The notes beneath the pieces are model-generated. The model ran no database searches. It saw only the letters and a list, made by a program, of their open reading frames with translations, and was not told the DNA's origin. Below are positions 28,004-36,138 of a DNA stretch of 36,138 nucleotides, piece by piece. The DNA comes from an uncultured Alphaproteobacteria bacterium. Its GTDB lineage: Bacteria; Pseudomonadota; Alphaproteobacteria; Methylaequorales; Methylaequoraceae. Position numbers and translations under genes: made by a program. The stretch covers positions 1-36,138 of the forward strand of contig CACBWF010000006.1 in NCBI GenBank assembly GCA_902542925.1, in the 5' to 3' direction. Within the stretch, counting starts at the first letter, position 1. Every line of letters starts with the position of its first letter.

Positions 28004-28603
28004 TTATGAAAAAAAATTTTTAATTTTTTTCTTCAAGGCTCCGAATTTTAAGACATTACTTATTTGTTTTTCTACAAAGGATTTCGTATCTCCTAAATTA
28101 TTGGATTCATCTTTTAGCCAAAAATTATAAGAAAATAAATAAACGTTCATTAATATGAATCTTTTTGAATAATAATTAAAATCTAGAGATTTATCTCCTG
28201 AAAGAAACCAAATATTATCGGCTACTTTGTAAAGTATTTTATTAGAAAAAAAAAACATACCACTTTTTAACAAATAAATGTTTAAATTATTTAAACCATT
28301 TTTGTATAGTTCAAGAATCTTTAATCTTGTTAAAATAAGTTTTGATACCTTCTCACTTATTCTAAGTTTTTTAAATCCAATATTAACTGACTTGCTTAAC
28401 TCCTGATTTGTTAGTTCATTAAAATGTAGTAACACACTTTGAATACCATTAGGAAAATTGAAATTTATAAATCTATTAACTTCCGAAAAATCTTTAAAAT
28501 TTTTTTTTACAGAGTTCAATATTTGTAATTCGGGTGAAATTTTATTGTCAAAATTTAGGATTATATCATAAGTAATGGATTTTCTAATTTTTAAACTATT
28601 CAT
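28004..28603 (-). CDS. COQ9 family ubiquinone biosynthesis protein
   Basis: Lipid-binding TetR-like-fold protein needed for ubiquinone synthesis; in eukaryotes COQ9 assists the hydroxylase COQ7. Family signature: KLILTRLKILELYK, then ILYKVADNIWFLSGDKSLDFNYYSKRFILMNVYLFSYNFWLKD and a terminal ISNVL segment. At 199 residues the length is typical. It diverges from rpsU, a pairing I recall in alphaproteobacteria. It suggests ubiquinone-based respiration, in line with the transhydrogenase nearby. Confidence 0.86.
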   Translation of the reverse strand: MNSLKIRKSITYDIILNFDNKISPELQILNSVKKNFKDFSEVNRFINFNFPNGIQSVLLHFNELTNQELSKSVNIGFKKLRISEKVSKLILTRLKILELYKNGLNNLNIYLLKSGMFFFSNKILYKVADNIWFLSGDKSLDFNYYSKRFILMNVYLFSYNFWLKDESNNLGDTKSFVEKQISNVLKFGALKKKIKNFFS

Positions 28604-28659
28604 AATTTTAAAAAAAATGGTTTACATATATTTTTATCTAATATAAATATACACTAATT

Positions 28660-28666
28660 AAAGGAG
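28660..28666 (+). promoter_or_regulatory. Shine-Dalgarno site that fixes the rpsU start
   Basis: AAAGGAG is the strongest ribosome-binding site in the window. It is placed eight bases before an ATA codon that aligns with the initiator Met of bS21. It is the main evidence that translation starts at a non-standard codon here. Confidence 0.85.
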
Positions 28667-28674
28667 ATATTAAA

Positions 28675-28881
28675 ATAATAAGAGTTCATGTAAAAGATAA
28701 TAATCTTGAAAAAGCAATGCGCGCAATGAAGAAAAAAATGCAGCGTGAAGGAGTTTTTAGAGAAATGAAACAAAGGAGGGCATATGAAAAACCCTCTGAA
28801 AAAAAAGCTAGATTACAAAATGAATCCACAAGAAGATTTAAAAAATTGCTTCGAAAAAAAATAGAATTTGACGGATTTTAA
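28675..28881 (+). CDS. rpsU: Ribosomal protein bS21 with an ATA start codon
   Basis: Missed by the track because it has no canonical start. The frame reads (ATA)[42 protein letters not shown] and a basic tail, an unmistakable bS21 of 68 residues. A perfect Shine-Dalgarno, AAAGGAG (28660-28666), lies eight bases before the ATA at 28675. A second ATA follows at 28678. No ATG, GTG or TTG occurs in frame between the ribosome site and residue 15. Either AUA initiates or one base is a sequencing error. A TTTACA at 28621 with an AT-rich -10 about 17 bases on may be the promoter. Its stop shares TTAA with the convergent pntB stop. Confidence 0.9.
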   Translation: MIRVHVKDNNLEKAMRAMKKKMQREGVFREMKQRRAYEKPSEKKARLQNESTRRFKKLLRKKIEFDGF

Positions 28882-30266
28882 TCTAAGTTTTTGATTATAT
28901 TTTCAACCATTTTTTTTGCATCAGAAAATAGCATCATTGTGTTATCACGGTAAAACAACTCGTTTTGGACTCCGGCGTAACCTGAAGCCATAGACCTTTT
29001 TACAAACAAGACAGTCCCAGATTTTTCAACATCAAGTATTGGCATCCCATAAATTGGACTAGTCTTATCTGTTTTTGCAGCAGGATTAGTAATATCGTTA
29101 GCACCGATTACAAATACAGCATCAGTATTTGCAAAATCACTATTAATTTCTTCTAATTCAAGAACTTCATCATATGGAACACTCGCTTCTGCTAATAAAA
29201 CATTCATGTGACCTGGCATTCTTCCAGCTACAGGATGTATTGCGTATTTAATTTTCACACCATTTTTCTTAAGAGTATCGCACATTTCTCTTAATGCGTG
29301 TTGAGCCTGAGCAACGGCCATACCGTAACCAGGAACAATTATTACTGAATTTGCATTATTCAATATAAAAGCAGCGTCCTCTGGACTACCAGTCTTAACA
29401 GGTTTTTCTGAAACTTCTTTTGTCTGATCTCCATCTTCAACTCCGAAACCACCTAAAATAACACTAACAAACGATCTATTCATTCCCTTACACATTACGT
29501 AACTTAAAATTGCACCAGATGCCCCAACAAGTGAGCCTACTATGATCAGAAGGTGATTTGAGAGGGTAAAACCTATGCCAGCGGCTGCCCAACCTGAATA
29601 AGAATTTAACATAGAAACTACCACAGGCATATCTGCCCCTCCAATTGGAATTATCAAAAATACTCCAAGAACTAAAGATAAAACAACTATACTCCAAAAA
29701 TACATTTTTGATTCCCCAACAGTAAATAAAAATGATAGGATTATTATGGAAATGGCAAATGCGAGATTTAAAAGATGTTGGCCTTTAAACACAACAGGCG
29801 CACCGCTTAAAATTCCCTGAAGTTTGCCAAAAGCTATTATTGAGCCCGTGAACGTTATAGCTCCAATACTTACACCTATTGACATTTCCACCAAGCTAGA
29901 AATTTTAATATTGCCACCAGACGTAATACCATAACTTTCTGGAGAGTAGAATGCACTTGCAGCAACAAAAACTGCTGCCAAGCCTACTAAGGAATGAAAG
30001 GCAGCAACCAGTTCTGGTAAAGATGTCATTTCAATTTTAAGTGCTATAAAAGTTCCAATAGTTCCACCTATCAGTATACCTGCGGCTATTAATGGATAAG
30101 AAACTACTCCTGGACTTAAGAGTGTTGTCCCAATAGCTATCGTCATTCCTAAAATACCATAGAAATTTCCTCTACGAGCTGTTTCTGGGTTAGATAGACC
30201 ATTTAGCGACAATACAAAAAAAATGGCTGAAATTAGATATAAAGATGCAGTGTAATTATCAGTCAT
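28878..30266 (-). CDS. pntB: NAD(P) transhydrogenase subunit beta PntB
   Basis: Membrane and NADP(H)-binding subunit of proton-translocating transhydrogenase, which uses proton-motive force to make NADPH from NADH. There are about nine hydrophobic helices up to residue 265 ([34 protein letters not shown]). The C-terminal domain III has [53 protein letters not shown] and [13 protein letters not shown]. At 462 residues it is full length. It overlaps pntAB by ATGA and rpsU by TTAA. Confidence 0.97.
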   Translation of the reverse strand: MTDNYTASLYLISAIFFVLSLNGLSNPETARRGNFYGILGMTIAIGTTLLSPGVVSYPLIAAGILIGGTIGTFIALKIEMTSLPELVAAFHSLVGLAAVFVAASAFYSPESYGITSGGNIKISSLVEMSIGVSIGAITFTGSIIAFGKLQGILSGAPVVFKGQHLLNLAFAISIIILSFLFTVGESKMYFWSIVVLSLVLGVFLIIPIGGADMPVVVSMLNSYSGWAAAGIGFTLSNHLLIIVGSLVGASGAILSYVMCKGMNRSFVSVILGGFGVEDGDQTKEVSEKPVKTGSPEDAAFILNNANSVIIVPGYGMAVAQAQHALREMCDTLKKNGVKIKYAIHPVAGRMPGHMNVLLAEASVPYDEVLELEEINSDFANTDAVFVIGANDITNPAAKTDKTSPIYGMPILDVEKSGTVLFVKRSMASGYAGVQNELFYRDNTMMLFSDAKKMVENIIKNLD

Positions 30267-30565
30267 TTTTTATCTTTAGTTTTTTTTTTAAACATTGATA
30301 ACATTCTATGAGATACTACAAATCCTCCAAAAATATTTACTGATGCTAAGATAATAGCAAAGAATCCCATAATAGATGAAAAATTAATTTCATCTGGGCC
30401 CGCTGCTATCAGAGCACCAACAATTATAACACTGGAAATAGCATTAGTCACAGCCATTAAAGGTGAATGCAAAGCGGAGGTGACTCCCCAAATTACGTAA
30501 TATCCTACCATACACGCAAGTACAAAAATAATAAACAATGTTAATGTTGGGTCAATATTTTCCAT
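30263..30565 (-). CDS. pntAB: NAD(P) transhydrogenase subunit alpha part 2 PntAB
   Basis: Short membrane subunit carrying helices that in E. coli form the C-terminus of PntA. It shows LFIIFVLACMVGYYVIWGVTSALHSPLMAVTNAISSVIIVGAL, typical of PntAB, and a final helix before a lysine-rich tail. At 100 residues it is normal for split transhydrogenases of alphaproteobacteria. It lies three bases after pntAA and shares ATGA with pntB. Confidence 0.96.
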   Translation of the reverse strand: MENIDPTLTLFIIFVLACMVGYYVIWGVTSALHSPLMAVTNAISSVIIVGALIAAGPDEINFSSIMGFFAIILASVNIFGGFVVSHRMLSMFKKKTKDKK

Positions 30566-30568
30566 AGA

Positions 30569-31699
30569 TTATCCTTTTGAAATGTTTTGTTTGCCATTTT
30601 TGAGAAGACAAGTTCCTATTACAAGTTCGTCATCCCAATTGAAATCGTTAAATTTTCCGTTATCTGCTGAGTTGTTTAAGAAATTTAATATATTTTTAGA
30701 AAAAAGCCTCGAAGCATCTTGAGAAACGGTTGATGCTAAATTATTGGGGCCTACAATAAATTTAGATTTATACTCAACATGCTCTCCGTGTTTAGTTAAC
30801 TCACAATTACCACCGAACTCAGATGCCAAATCATATACAACACTTCCCGATTTCATTTTATCGACCATCTTCTTTGTAATAATTTTTGGTGCTGGTTTTC
30901 CAGGAATTAAAGCAGTAGAAATAACCACATCAATCTTTGATAATGTTTCTTCAAGCAATTTTGCTTGCTTCGCTTTATAATTTTTGGTCATCTCTTTAGC
31001 ATACCCACCTGAAGTTTCTCCTCCACTATCATCAGGGACAGATACAAAATTTCCACCCAAACTCTCTACTTGTTCTTTTGTAGCCGATCGAACATCGAAA
31101 GCAAAAACAACAGCTCCTAACCTTTTTGCTGTTGCAATTGCTTGCAAACCTGCAACCCCAGCGCCAATGACTAATACCTTCGCAGGTGGGATTGTGCCTG
31201 CTGATGTCATCATCAGAGGGAATGCTTTATTATAAAAACTTGCAGCATCTACAACTGCTTTATACCCAGATAAGTTACTTTGAGATGATAAAACATCCAT
31301 ACTTTGAGCACGTGAAATTCGTGGCATTAGTTCCATAGCAAATACATTATTTTTTTTCTTTTTTAACATCTGATATTCTTTTTTAAACTTGTCTGGATAG
31401 ATAAGAGCAATTATATCCGATTTTTCATTAATTTTAGAAAACTCGTTTATCTTTCCCTTTATTGTAGGTCTATTAATCTTTACTACGAGATTTGAGTTTT
31501 TATAAAGTTCAGAAGAATTTTTACAAATCTTAGCACCAAGACTTGAATAATCTTTGTCACTGTAAGATGAAAGTTCACCAGCACCCTTTTCAATAAAAAC
31601 ATTTATCCCCATTTTTAAAATTGGTTTTACGCAATCTGGTGTTAAAGCTACTCTTCTTTCAAAGTCTATAATCTCTTTTGGTACAGCTAATTTTATCAT
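30569..31699 (-). CDS. pntAA: NAD(P) transhydrogenase subunit alpha part 1 PntAA
   Basis: Soluble NAD(H)-binding domain I of transhydrogenase, homologous to alanine dehydrogenase. The N-terminus AVPKEIIDFERRVALTPD, the central GTIPPAKVLVIGAGVAGLQAIATAKRLGA (Rossmann fold, about residue 165-195), SGGYAKEM, and MKSGSVVYDLASEFGGNCE are all diagnostic. At 376 residues the length is typical of the split form. It is the first pnt gene, 26 bases after pepF. Confidence 0.96.
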   Translation of the reverse strand: MIKLAVPKEIIDFERRVALTPDCVKPILKMGINVFIEKGAGELSSYSDKDYSSLGAKICKNSSELYKNSNLVVKINRPTIKGKINEFSKINEKSDIIALIYPDKFKKEYQMLKKKKNNVFAMELMPRISRAQSMDVLSSQSNLSGYKAVVDAASFYNKAFPLMMTSAGTIPPAKVLVIGAGVAGLQAIATAKRLGAVVFAFDVRSATKEQVESLGGNFVSVPDDSGGETSGGYAKEMTKNYKAKQAKLLEETLSKIDVVISTALIPGKPAPKIITKKMVDKMKSGSVVYDLASEFGGNCELTKHGEHVEYKSKFIVGPNNLASTVSQDASRLFSKNILNFLNNSADNGKFNDFNWDDELVIGTCLLKNGKQNISKG

Positions 31700-31725
31700 A
31701 ATTACATACTAATTTTTTTAATACA

Positions 31726-33477
31726 CTATCCTAATTGTTCTAACTCATCTATCATATTTTTAATAATATTAAGACCATCTTGCCAAAATTCTTTTTTTTC
31801 TGGATCTAAATTAAAATCTCTCAAAAGAACTTTATAATTTTTGCTTCCTCCAGATTTTAATAAATCAATGTATTTATTATTAAAATCTTCTTGCCCTTGC
31901 TCGTATTTTGCATACAAAGAATTAACTAAACAATCCCCAAAAGCATAGGCATAAACATAAAAGGGCGAATGAATAAAGTGTGGGATGTAAGACCAAAGAT
32001 ACTTATAGTCATCATTTAATTTTATTGCCTTACCTAAACTCTTCGATTGAGTTTCCATCCAAATATTATTAATTTGGTCTACAGTCAATTCACCGGAAAT
32101 TCTCTGTTCATGAAGCAATCTTTCAAATGAAAAAAAAGATATTTGTCGTACAACAGTGTTGAGCATATCTTCAATCTTTGATCTTAAAATATTCTTTTTA
32201 TCTGTTTCGGTTTTACAATTTCTTAATATTGATTGAAATGTTAGCATTTCTCCAAAAACACTTGCAGTCTCGGCTATTGTTAGAGGTGTGTCCGAAAGCA
32301 GATAACCTTGTTTATTGGCAAGATATTGATGCACACCATGTCCCAATTCGTGTGCCAAAGTCATAACGTCTCTAAGTTTATTTTGAAAATTTAATAGAAT
32401 AAATGGATGACTTGACGGAACAGTTGGATGAGAAAAAGCACCTGAAGTTTTTCCTTTAACAACTTTAGCGTCGATCCAAGATTTTTCAAAAAACTCATTT
32501 GCAATGTCTGAAACTCTTGTGTCGAATCTTGAATAGGCTTCCAAAACAATTTTTTTTGCTTCATTCCAGTTTATTTTTATTTCTTTTTGATTTGGATAAG
32601 GAGCATTTCTATCCCAATATTCAAGTTTTGATACTTTAAATTTTTTTGCTTTGTACCTATAATATCTATGTGAAAGTGTTTTATAGTTTTCAATAACTGT
32701 TTCCGTTAAACAATCAACATCTTTTTTTTCAACTTGGTTGTTTAAATGTCTAAAAGATTCACTAAATTTAAATCCCCTAATTTCTCTATCAATATCTAAG
32801 TCTTTTGAAAGTGTATTAGTTATTATAGAGAAGATATTTATATTTGATTTAAGTCCACTACTAAATGATTTAGCTGCAAGTTTTCTGGTTGAAGAATTTG
32901 ATGATGAAAGAAGATTTAAAATCTCACTTTCATTTAAATTTTTATTTTTAAATGAAAACTTTATACCTGCCATGGTCTGATCAAACAGTCTTATCCAGCT
33001 ATTCGAACTAGTTAAATTCTTATCTAATAATATTTTCTCTATCTCTTCTTTTTTTTGATAATTCTTAAATTTTCTTAAATTTTTTAACCATACAAAAAAT
33101 CTATTCCCTTCTAATAAATTAATTTTTTTTTCATTTAAAGAATTTAGTTCCAAACAAAAAAATAAAAGATTACTATCAATATTAGTAAGTTGCTCATTAA
33201 CTTTTTGGTAAAAGGCAACTATTTCTGTATCAAGTTGATTAGTACAGTAAATAAGATATATGTAACTTTTAAGCTTTCCAATTTTCTCTTCTATTATCTC
33301 AAATTCCTTTATGCTTTGAATAATTTTTTTATTACTGAGATTCTTTAAAGTATTTTTATATTTTTTATTAAACTTTATTGTAGAAGACCGGATCTTTTCT
33401 ATATCAATATTAATTTTTTCTGATTTATAAGAATCGTAAAACTCTTTTAAATTCCATTGTGGGTATGTATCATCCAT
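31726..33477 (-). CDS. pepF: M3-family oligoendopeptidase F
   Basis: Cytoplasmic zinc metallopeptidase that cleaves short peptides. The catalytic motif is HELGH within MTLAHELGHGVHQYLA, with the third-ligand region TIAETASVFGEML downstream. The N-terminus (YPQWNLKEFY) and AYAFGDCLVNSLYAKYEQG near the end fit the PepF/M3B group. At 583 residues the length is normal. It heads the pepF-pntAA-pntAB-pntB run on the minus strand and diverges from the acyl-CoA synthetase across a 71-base gap. Confidence 0.94.
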   Translation of the reverse strand: MDDTYPQWNLKEFYDSYKSEKINIDIEKIRSSTIKFNKKYKNTLKNLSNKKIIQSIKEFEIIEEKIGKLKSYIYLIYCTNQLDTEIVAFYQKVNEQLTNIDSNLLFFCLELNSLNEKKINLLEGNRFFVWLKNLRKFKNYQKKEEIEKILLDKNLTSSNSWIRLFDQTMAGIKFSFKNKNLNESEILNLLSSSNSSTRKLAAKSFSSGLKSNINIFSIITNTLSKDLDIDREIRGFKFSESFRHLNNQVEKKDVDCLTETVIENYKTLSHRYYRYKAKKFKVSKLEYWDRNAPYPNQKEIKINWNEAKKIVLEAYSRFDTRVSDIANEFFEKSWIDAKVVKGKTSGAFSHPTVPSSHPFILLNFQNKLRDVMTLAHELGHGVHQYLANKQGYLLSDTPLTIAETASVFGEMLTFQSILRNCKTETDKKNILRSKIEDMLNTVVRQISFFSFERLLHEQRISGELTVDQINNIWMETQSKSLGKAIKLNDDYKYLWSYIPHFIHSPFYVYAYAFGDCLVNSLYAKYEQGQEDFNNKYIDLLKSGGSKNYKVLLRDFNLDPEKKEFWQDGLNIIKNMIDELEQLG

Positions 33478-33548
33478 AGTATCTTAGAAATAAAATTGTT
33501 TAGTTAGGTATTAGATAGTATTTTTTCACTAAAATGGAATAGTTTATT

Positions 33549-35216
33549 ATGATAAATAATAAAATTCAAAGTCTTTATGATTTATTTACTCAACAGCTGT
33601 TGAAAAATCCAGATTCAAAATTTCTATTTGATAAAATTAATTCCAAATGGAGAGGTCTAACTCTCGGTGAAATTAATAATAAAGTTAAATCGATACAGTT
33701 TTATTTTAAAAAAAAAAATGTAAAAAAAGGGGACAGAATATTTTTATTAAGTTCAAGTAGATCTGAATGGTTTTTAATTGATATTGCCATTCAGTCAATG
33801 GGTGCCATAACTGTACCATCATTTACAACCAATAATATTTCAGACAATAAATTCATTATCGAAGACAGCAAACCTAAAATTATTTTTATAGAAAATGATG
33901 AAATTTTTAAAAAAAATAGGTCACTTTTTAAAAAAAAATTTATTATTGAAAAGATTATAATTGATGATTCAAAGTACGAAACTTCCTTTAAAGATATCTT
34001 ATCATATGATGAGAAAATAGACCTACCAAAAATAAAAAGAAGTGACATTTCCTCTATAATTTACACTTCAGGAACATCTGGAAATCCAAAAGGTGTAATT
34101 TTATCTCACAAGTCGATTATTCATAATTGCATTGCTGCATTTGAACTACTCAAAGAAATAAATTTTAAAAATGAAAAATTTCTCTCTTTTTTACCATTGT
34201 CTCATTCCTATGAGAGAATGGCAGGACTATATTTTCCTCTATATATAAATGGTCAAATTTATTTTTGTAAAAAAATGGAAAATATTCTTAGTGATTTTAA
34301 AGAGGTAAATCCGACAATTGTTACTGCAGTACCAAGGTTTTATGAAAACATCTATAAAAAAATTTATTTAAATATTAAAAAATCTAATAAAATATTCCAA
34401 AGCTTTTTTGAAATTAGCTTAAAAAATAATTTTGATGATTTATCACTTTTAAAAAAGTTTCAAGTTAAAATATTTTATCTTTTTTTAAAAAGAAAAATAA
34501 AATACATTTTTGGTCATAACTTCAAAACATTTGTTTCTGGGGGTGCTGCACTAGACTCAAAAATAAGTAATCTGTTTAAGTTTTTAGATATAGAAATTCT
34601 TCAAGGGTATGGACAAACAGAGGCAGGACCTCTGATAAGTTGTAATAATCTTAAAAATAATAATCCTCTAACCGTTGGTTTTCCAATTATGGGTATTAAA
34701 GTTAAAATATTAAATACTAATGAAATTGTAGTTAAGGGACCTAATGTGATGAATGGTTATTGGAGAAATAAAAAACTTTCAGATGAGGTGTTAAAAAATG
34801 GTTGGCTCCATACTGGTGATCTTGGATGTTTTGATAAAAATGGTAGATTAATTATTAATGGTAGAAAAAAAGATTTAATTGTAACCTCAGGTGGAGAAAA
34901 TATTTCACCTCAAAAAATTGAAAATTATTTTCAATTGTATACAGAAATATTACATACAGTAGTTTTCGGTGACTCAAAACCATTTTTGATTTGCATTTTT
35001 TCAGTTGAAAAAGGGGTTAATAAATCAAGAATCTCTAGAATAGTTGATGAAGTAAATAAAAATTTAAATTCAGTTGAAAAAATAAGGAAATTTCTAGTAG
35101 CCGAGGAGCCATTTACTTATGAAAATAATCTACTAACACAAACTTTCAAAGTTAAAAAAAAGGAAGTTTACCTTAAGTATGAAAACTTAATCAAAGAATT
35201 TTATTCTAAATTATAA
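33549..35216 (+). CDS. AMP-dependent (long-chain) acyl-CoA synthetase
   Basis: Adenylate-forming enzyme that probably activates fatty acids with ATP and CoA. The P-loop-like motif is IIYTSGTSGNPKGVILSH (about residues 170-187). It also has LSFLPLSHSYERMAGLYFPL and TAVPRFYENIYKK, which point to the long-chain FACS/FAA group. The C-terminal signatures are GYGQTEAGPLIS, GWLHTGDLGCFDKNGRLIINGRKKDLIVTSGGENISPQKIE. At 555 residues it is slightly short for the group. Its last 16 bases overlap the convergent epimerase. Confidence 0.9.
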   Translation: MINNKIQSLYDLFTQQLLKNPDSKFLFDKINSKWRGLTLGEINNKVKSIQFYFKKKNVKKGDRIFLLSSSRSEWFLIDIAIQSMGAITVPSFTTNNISDNKFIIEDSKPKIIFIENDEIFKKNRSLFKKKFIIEKIIIDDSKYETSFKDILSYDEKIDLPKIKRSDISSIIYTSGTSGNPKGVILSHKSIIHNCIAAFELLKEINFKNEKFLSFLPLSHSYERMAGLYFPLYINGQIYFCKKMENILSDFKEVNPTIVTAVPRFYENIYKKIYLNIKKSNKIFQSFFEISLKNNFDDLSLLKKFQVKIFYLFLKRKIKYIFGHNFKTFVSGGAALDSKISNLFKFLDIEILQGYGQTEAGPLISCNNLKNNNPLTVGFPIMGIKVKILNTNEIVVKGPNVMNGYWRNKKLSDEVLKNGWLHTGDLGCFDKNGRLIINGRKKDLIVTSGGENISPQKIENYFQLYTEILHTVVFGDSKPFLICIFSVEKGVNKSRISRIVDEVNKNLNSVEKIRKFLVAEEPFTYENNLLTQTFKVKKKEVYLKYENLIKEFYSKL

Positions 35217-35224
35217 AATTCTTT
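35193..35224. terminator. Perfect dyad across convergent 3' ends, possible bidirectional terminator
   Basis: AAAGAATTTTAT (35193-35204), an 8-base loop, then its exact complement (35213-35224). The dyad holds both stop codons and encodes KEFY on each strand, near the ends of the synthetase and of the epimerase. The stem is mostly A-T and lacks a long T tract, so termination strength is uncertain. Confidence 0.5.
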
Positions 35225-36138
35225 AAACCATTGAATAAATTTTGGTATTCCAACAGAAATTTTGGTTTTAGGTGAAAAATTGAGGTCCCTTTTACTTGTT
35301 TTGATATTTGCAAATGTTTCAGGAACATCACCTGGTTGTAGAGGTAGTAAATCTTTCTTTGCCTTCAAACCTAAATTTTCTTCGATTATTTTGATAAAGT
35401 CCATCAAATTTTCAGAATTATTATTTCCAAGGTTATAAATTGTATGTGCCTTTTTCTTAGATGTTATAGCCCCTTCGATTCCTTGTATGATGTCATCTAT
35501 GTAAGTAAAATCTCTTTTCATTTTTCCGAAGTTAAAAACTTTTATTTTTTTTTTATTAATTATATTTTTAGTAAATATAAATGTTGCCATATCAGGTCGT
35601 CCCCAGGGGCCATAAACAGTAAAAAATCTTAATCCTATGCACTGAAACCCAAATAGTTTTGAATAACATTCAGATATTAATTCAGATGATTTTTTTGATG
35701 CAGCGTAAAGTGAAACAGGTTGATCAACCCTATCTTCGACTGAAAAAGGTAATTTTTTATTTCCTCCATAAACCGAAGAAGAACTTGCATAAATAAATTT
35801 TTTTATTTTTTTTTTTTTTACAAATTCAAGCATGTTTAAATGACCTAAAATATTTGAATTTATATAGGCGTATGGATCTTTTAAAGAATGTCTTACTCCA
35901 GCTTGAGCAGCTAAATTAATTACACAATCAATTTTTTTTGTTTTAAAATAATTAAGAAGTTTTTTTTCCTGTATATCAATTTTATAAAAAAAAAAGTTTT
36001 TATTTTTTTTTAATTGCTGAAGTCTTTTTTTCTTTAAATTAACGTCATAGTAATTGTTTAGATTGTCAATTCCTATTACATGAGTATTTTTTCGTAAAAG
36101 TGATTTTGAAAGATGAAATCCAATAAATCCTGCAGCCC
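35201..36138 (-). CDS. NAD-dependent epimerase, UDP-glucuronate 4-epimerase type (5' end outside window)
   Basis: Extended short-chain dehydrogenase acting on nucleotide sugars, likely for surface polysaccharide. The track begins at an internal Met (35833), but the frame is open to the right edge. It reads AAGFIGFHLSKSLL (end of the GXXGXXG motif), IGIDNLNNYYDVNLKKKRL, and NLAAQAGVRHSLKDPYAYI before it. Within the track ORF, YASSSSVYGG and SLYAASKK hold the Ser-Tyr-Lys triad, followed by GLRFFTVYGPWGRPDMA and KMKRDFTYIDDI, typical of UDP-glucuronate 4-epimerases. About 311 residues are visible; roughly ten are missing. Confidence 0.92.
   Translation of the reverse strand, partial: AAGFIGFHLSKSLLRKNTHVIGIDNLNNYYDVNLKKKRLQQLKKNKNFFFYKIDIQEKKLLNYFKTKKIDCVINLAAQAGVRHSLKDPYAYINSNILGHLNMLEFVKKKKIKKFIYASSSSVYGGNKKLPFSVEDRVDQPVSLYAASKKSSELISECYSKLFGFQCIGLRFFTVYGPWGRPDMATFIFTKNIINKKKIKVFNFGKMKRDFTYIDDIIQGIEGAITSKKKAHTIYNLGNNNSENLMDFIKIIEENLGLKAKKDLLPLQPGDVPETFANIKTSKRDLNFSPKTKISVGIPKFIQWFKEFYNLE

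Noticed and set aside
28010-28030. A/T-only hairpin at the purK-COQ9 junction as a terminator
   Set aside because: The stem is pure A-T and lies in the lysine-rich COQ9 tail; such tracts are frequent here by composition.
35800-35822. Long A/T homopolymers in the epimerase and other genes as frameshifts
   Set aside because: The reading frame and family motifs continue intact on both sides of the tract; they encode Lys runs.

Overview
The window is a very AT-rich, gene-dense bacterial chromosome segment with about 38 protein genes, almost no intergenic space, and no recognisable tRNA, rRNA, CRISPR array or insertion sequence. Gene content and order point to a streamlined alphaproteobacterium. 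The markers are the yebC-ruvC-ybgC-tolQRAB-pal-cpoB-tilS-ftsH-folP-glmM order, a DUF1013 (TrcR-type) regulator, COQ9 next to rpsU, a split transhydrogenase (pntAA/pntAB/pntB), and a zapA preceded by a small coiled-coil gene. The lineage is an inference; a free-living marine group is plausible. The presence of thiC argues against a typical SAR11 (Pelagibacter) genome, which lacks it.

Layout. (1) 1-1744, plus: 3' part of thiC. (2) 16438-1741, minus: one long run of 18 genes. These cover Z-ring factors (zauP-like, zapA), folate and one-carbon enzymes (5-FTHF cyclo-ligase, folP), a YmdB-type phosphoesterase, yebC, a divergent RuvC-like nuclease, ybgC, the Tol-Pal envelope machine, tilS, ftsH, glmM and thiD. 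ruvA and ruvB, usually found between ruvC and ybgC, are absent here. (3) 16520-23782, plus: gap, thiE, efp, a catalytically degenerate inositol-monophosphatase-like gene, then a 742-residue exported coiled-coil protein with an OmpA-like tail, a MotA/TolQ-like channel and a MotB/OmpA-like partner. (4) 23783-28881: short runs that alternate strand: DUF6787-like and cyaY (minus), rpmE-quinone oxidoreductase-trcR (plus), ydcH-like (minus), purE-purK (plus), COQ9 (minus), rpsU (plus). (5) 33477-28878, minus: pepF, pntAA, pntAB, pntB. (6) An acyl-CoA synthetase (plus) converges on a UDP-glucuronate-4-epimerase-like gene (minus) that runs off the right edge.

How the genes work together. The canonical Tol-Pal complex, CpoB, ZapA and the ZauP-like protein serve division and outer-membrane constriction; GlmM supplies the amino-sugar precursor for peptidoglycan and LPS. 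ThiC, ThiD and ThiE make and join the pyrimidine half of thiamine. The most interesting locus is 18.7-23.8 kb. It pairs a non-flagellar MotA/MotB-like motor with a TolA-shaped, very long periplasmic helix protein carrying ten 13-residue repeats, which could be a second energised envelope system.

Three real genes are missing from the ORF track: rpsU, which has an ATA start, and the zauP-like and ydcH-like genes. Two genes (thiC and the epimerase) extend to the window edges beyond their listed ORFs. Starts were revised for ftsH, ymdB-like, motA-like, cyaY, rpmE and purE.
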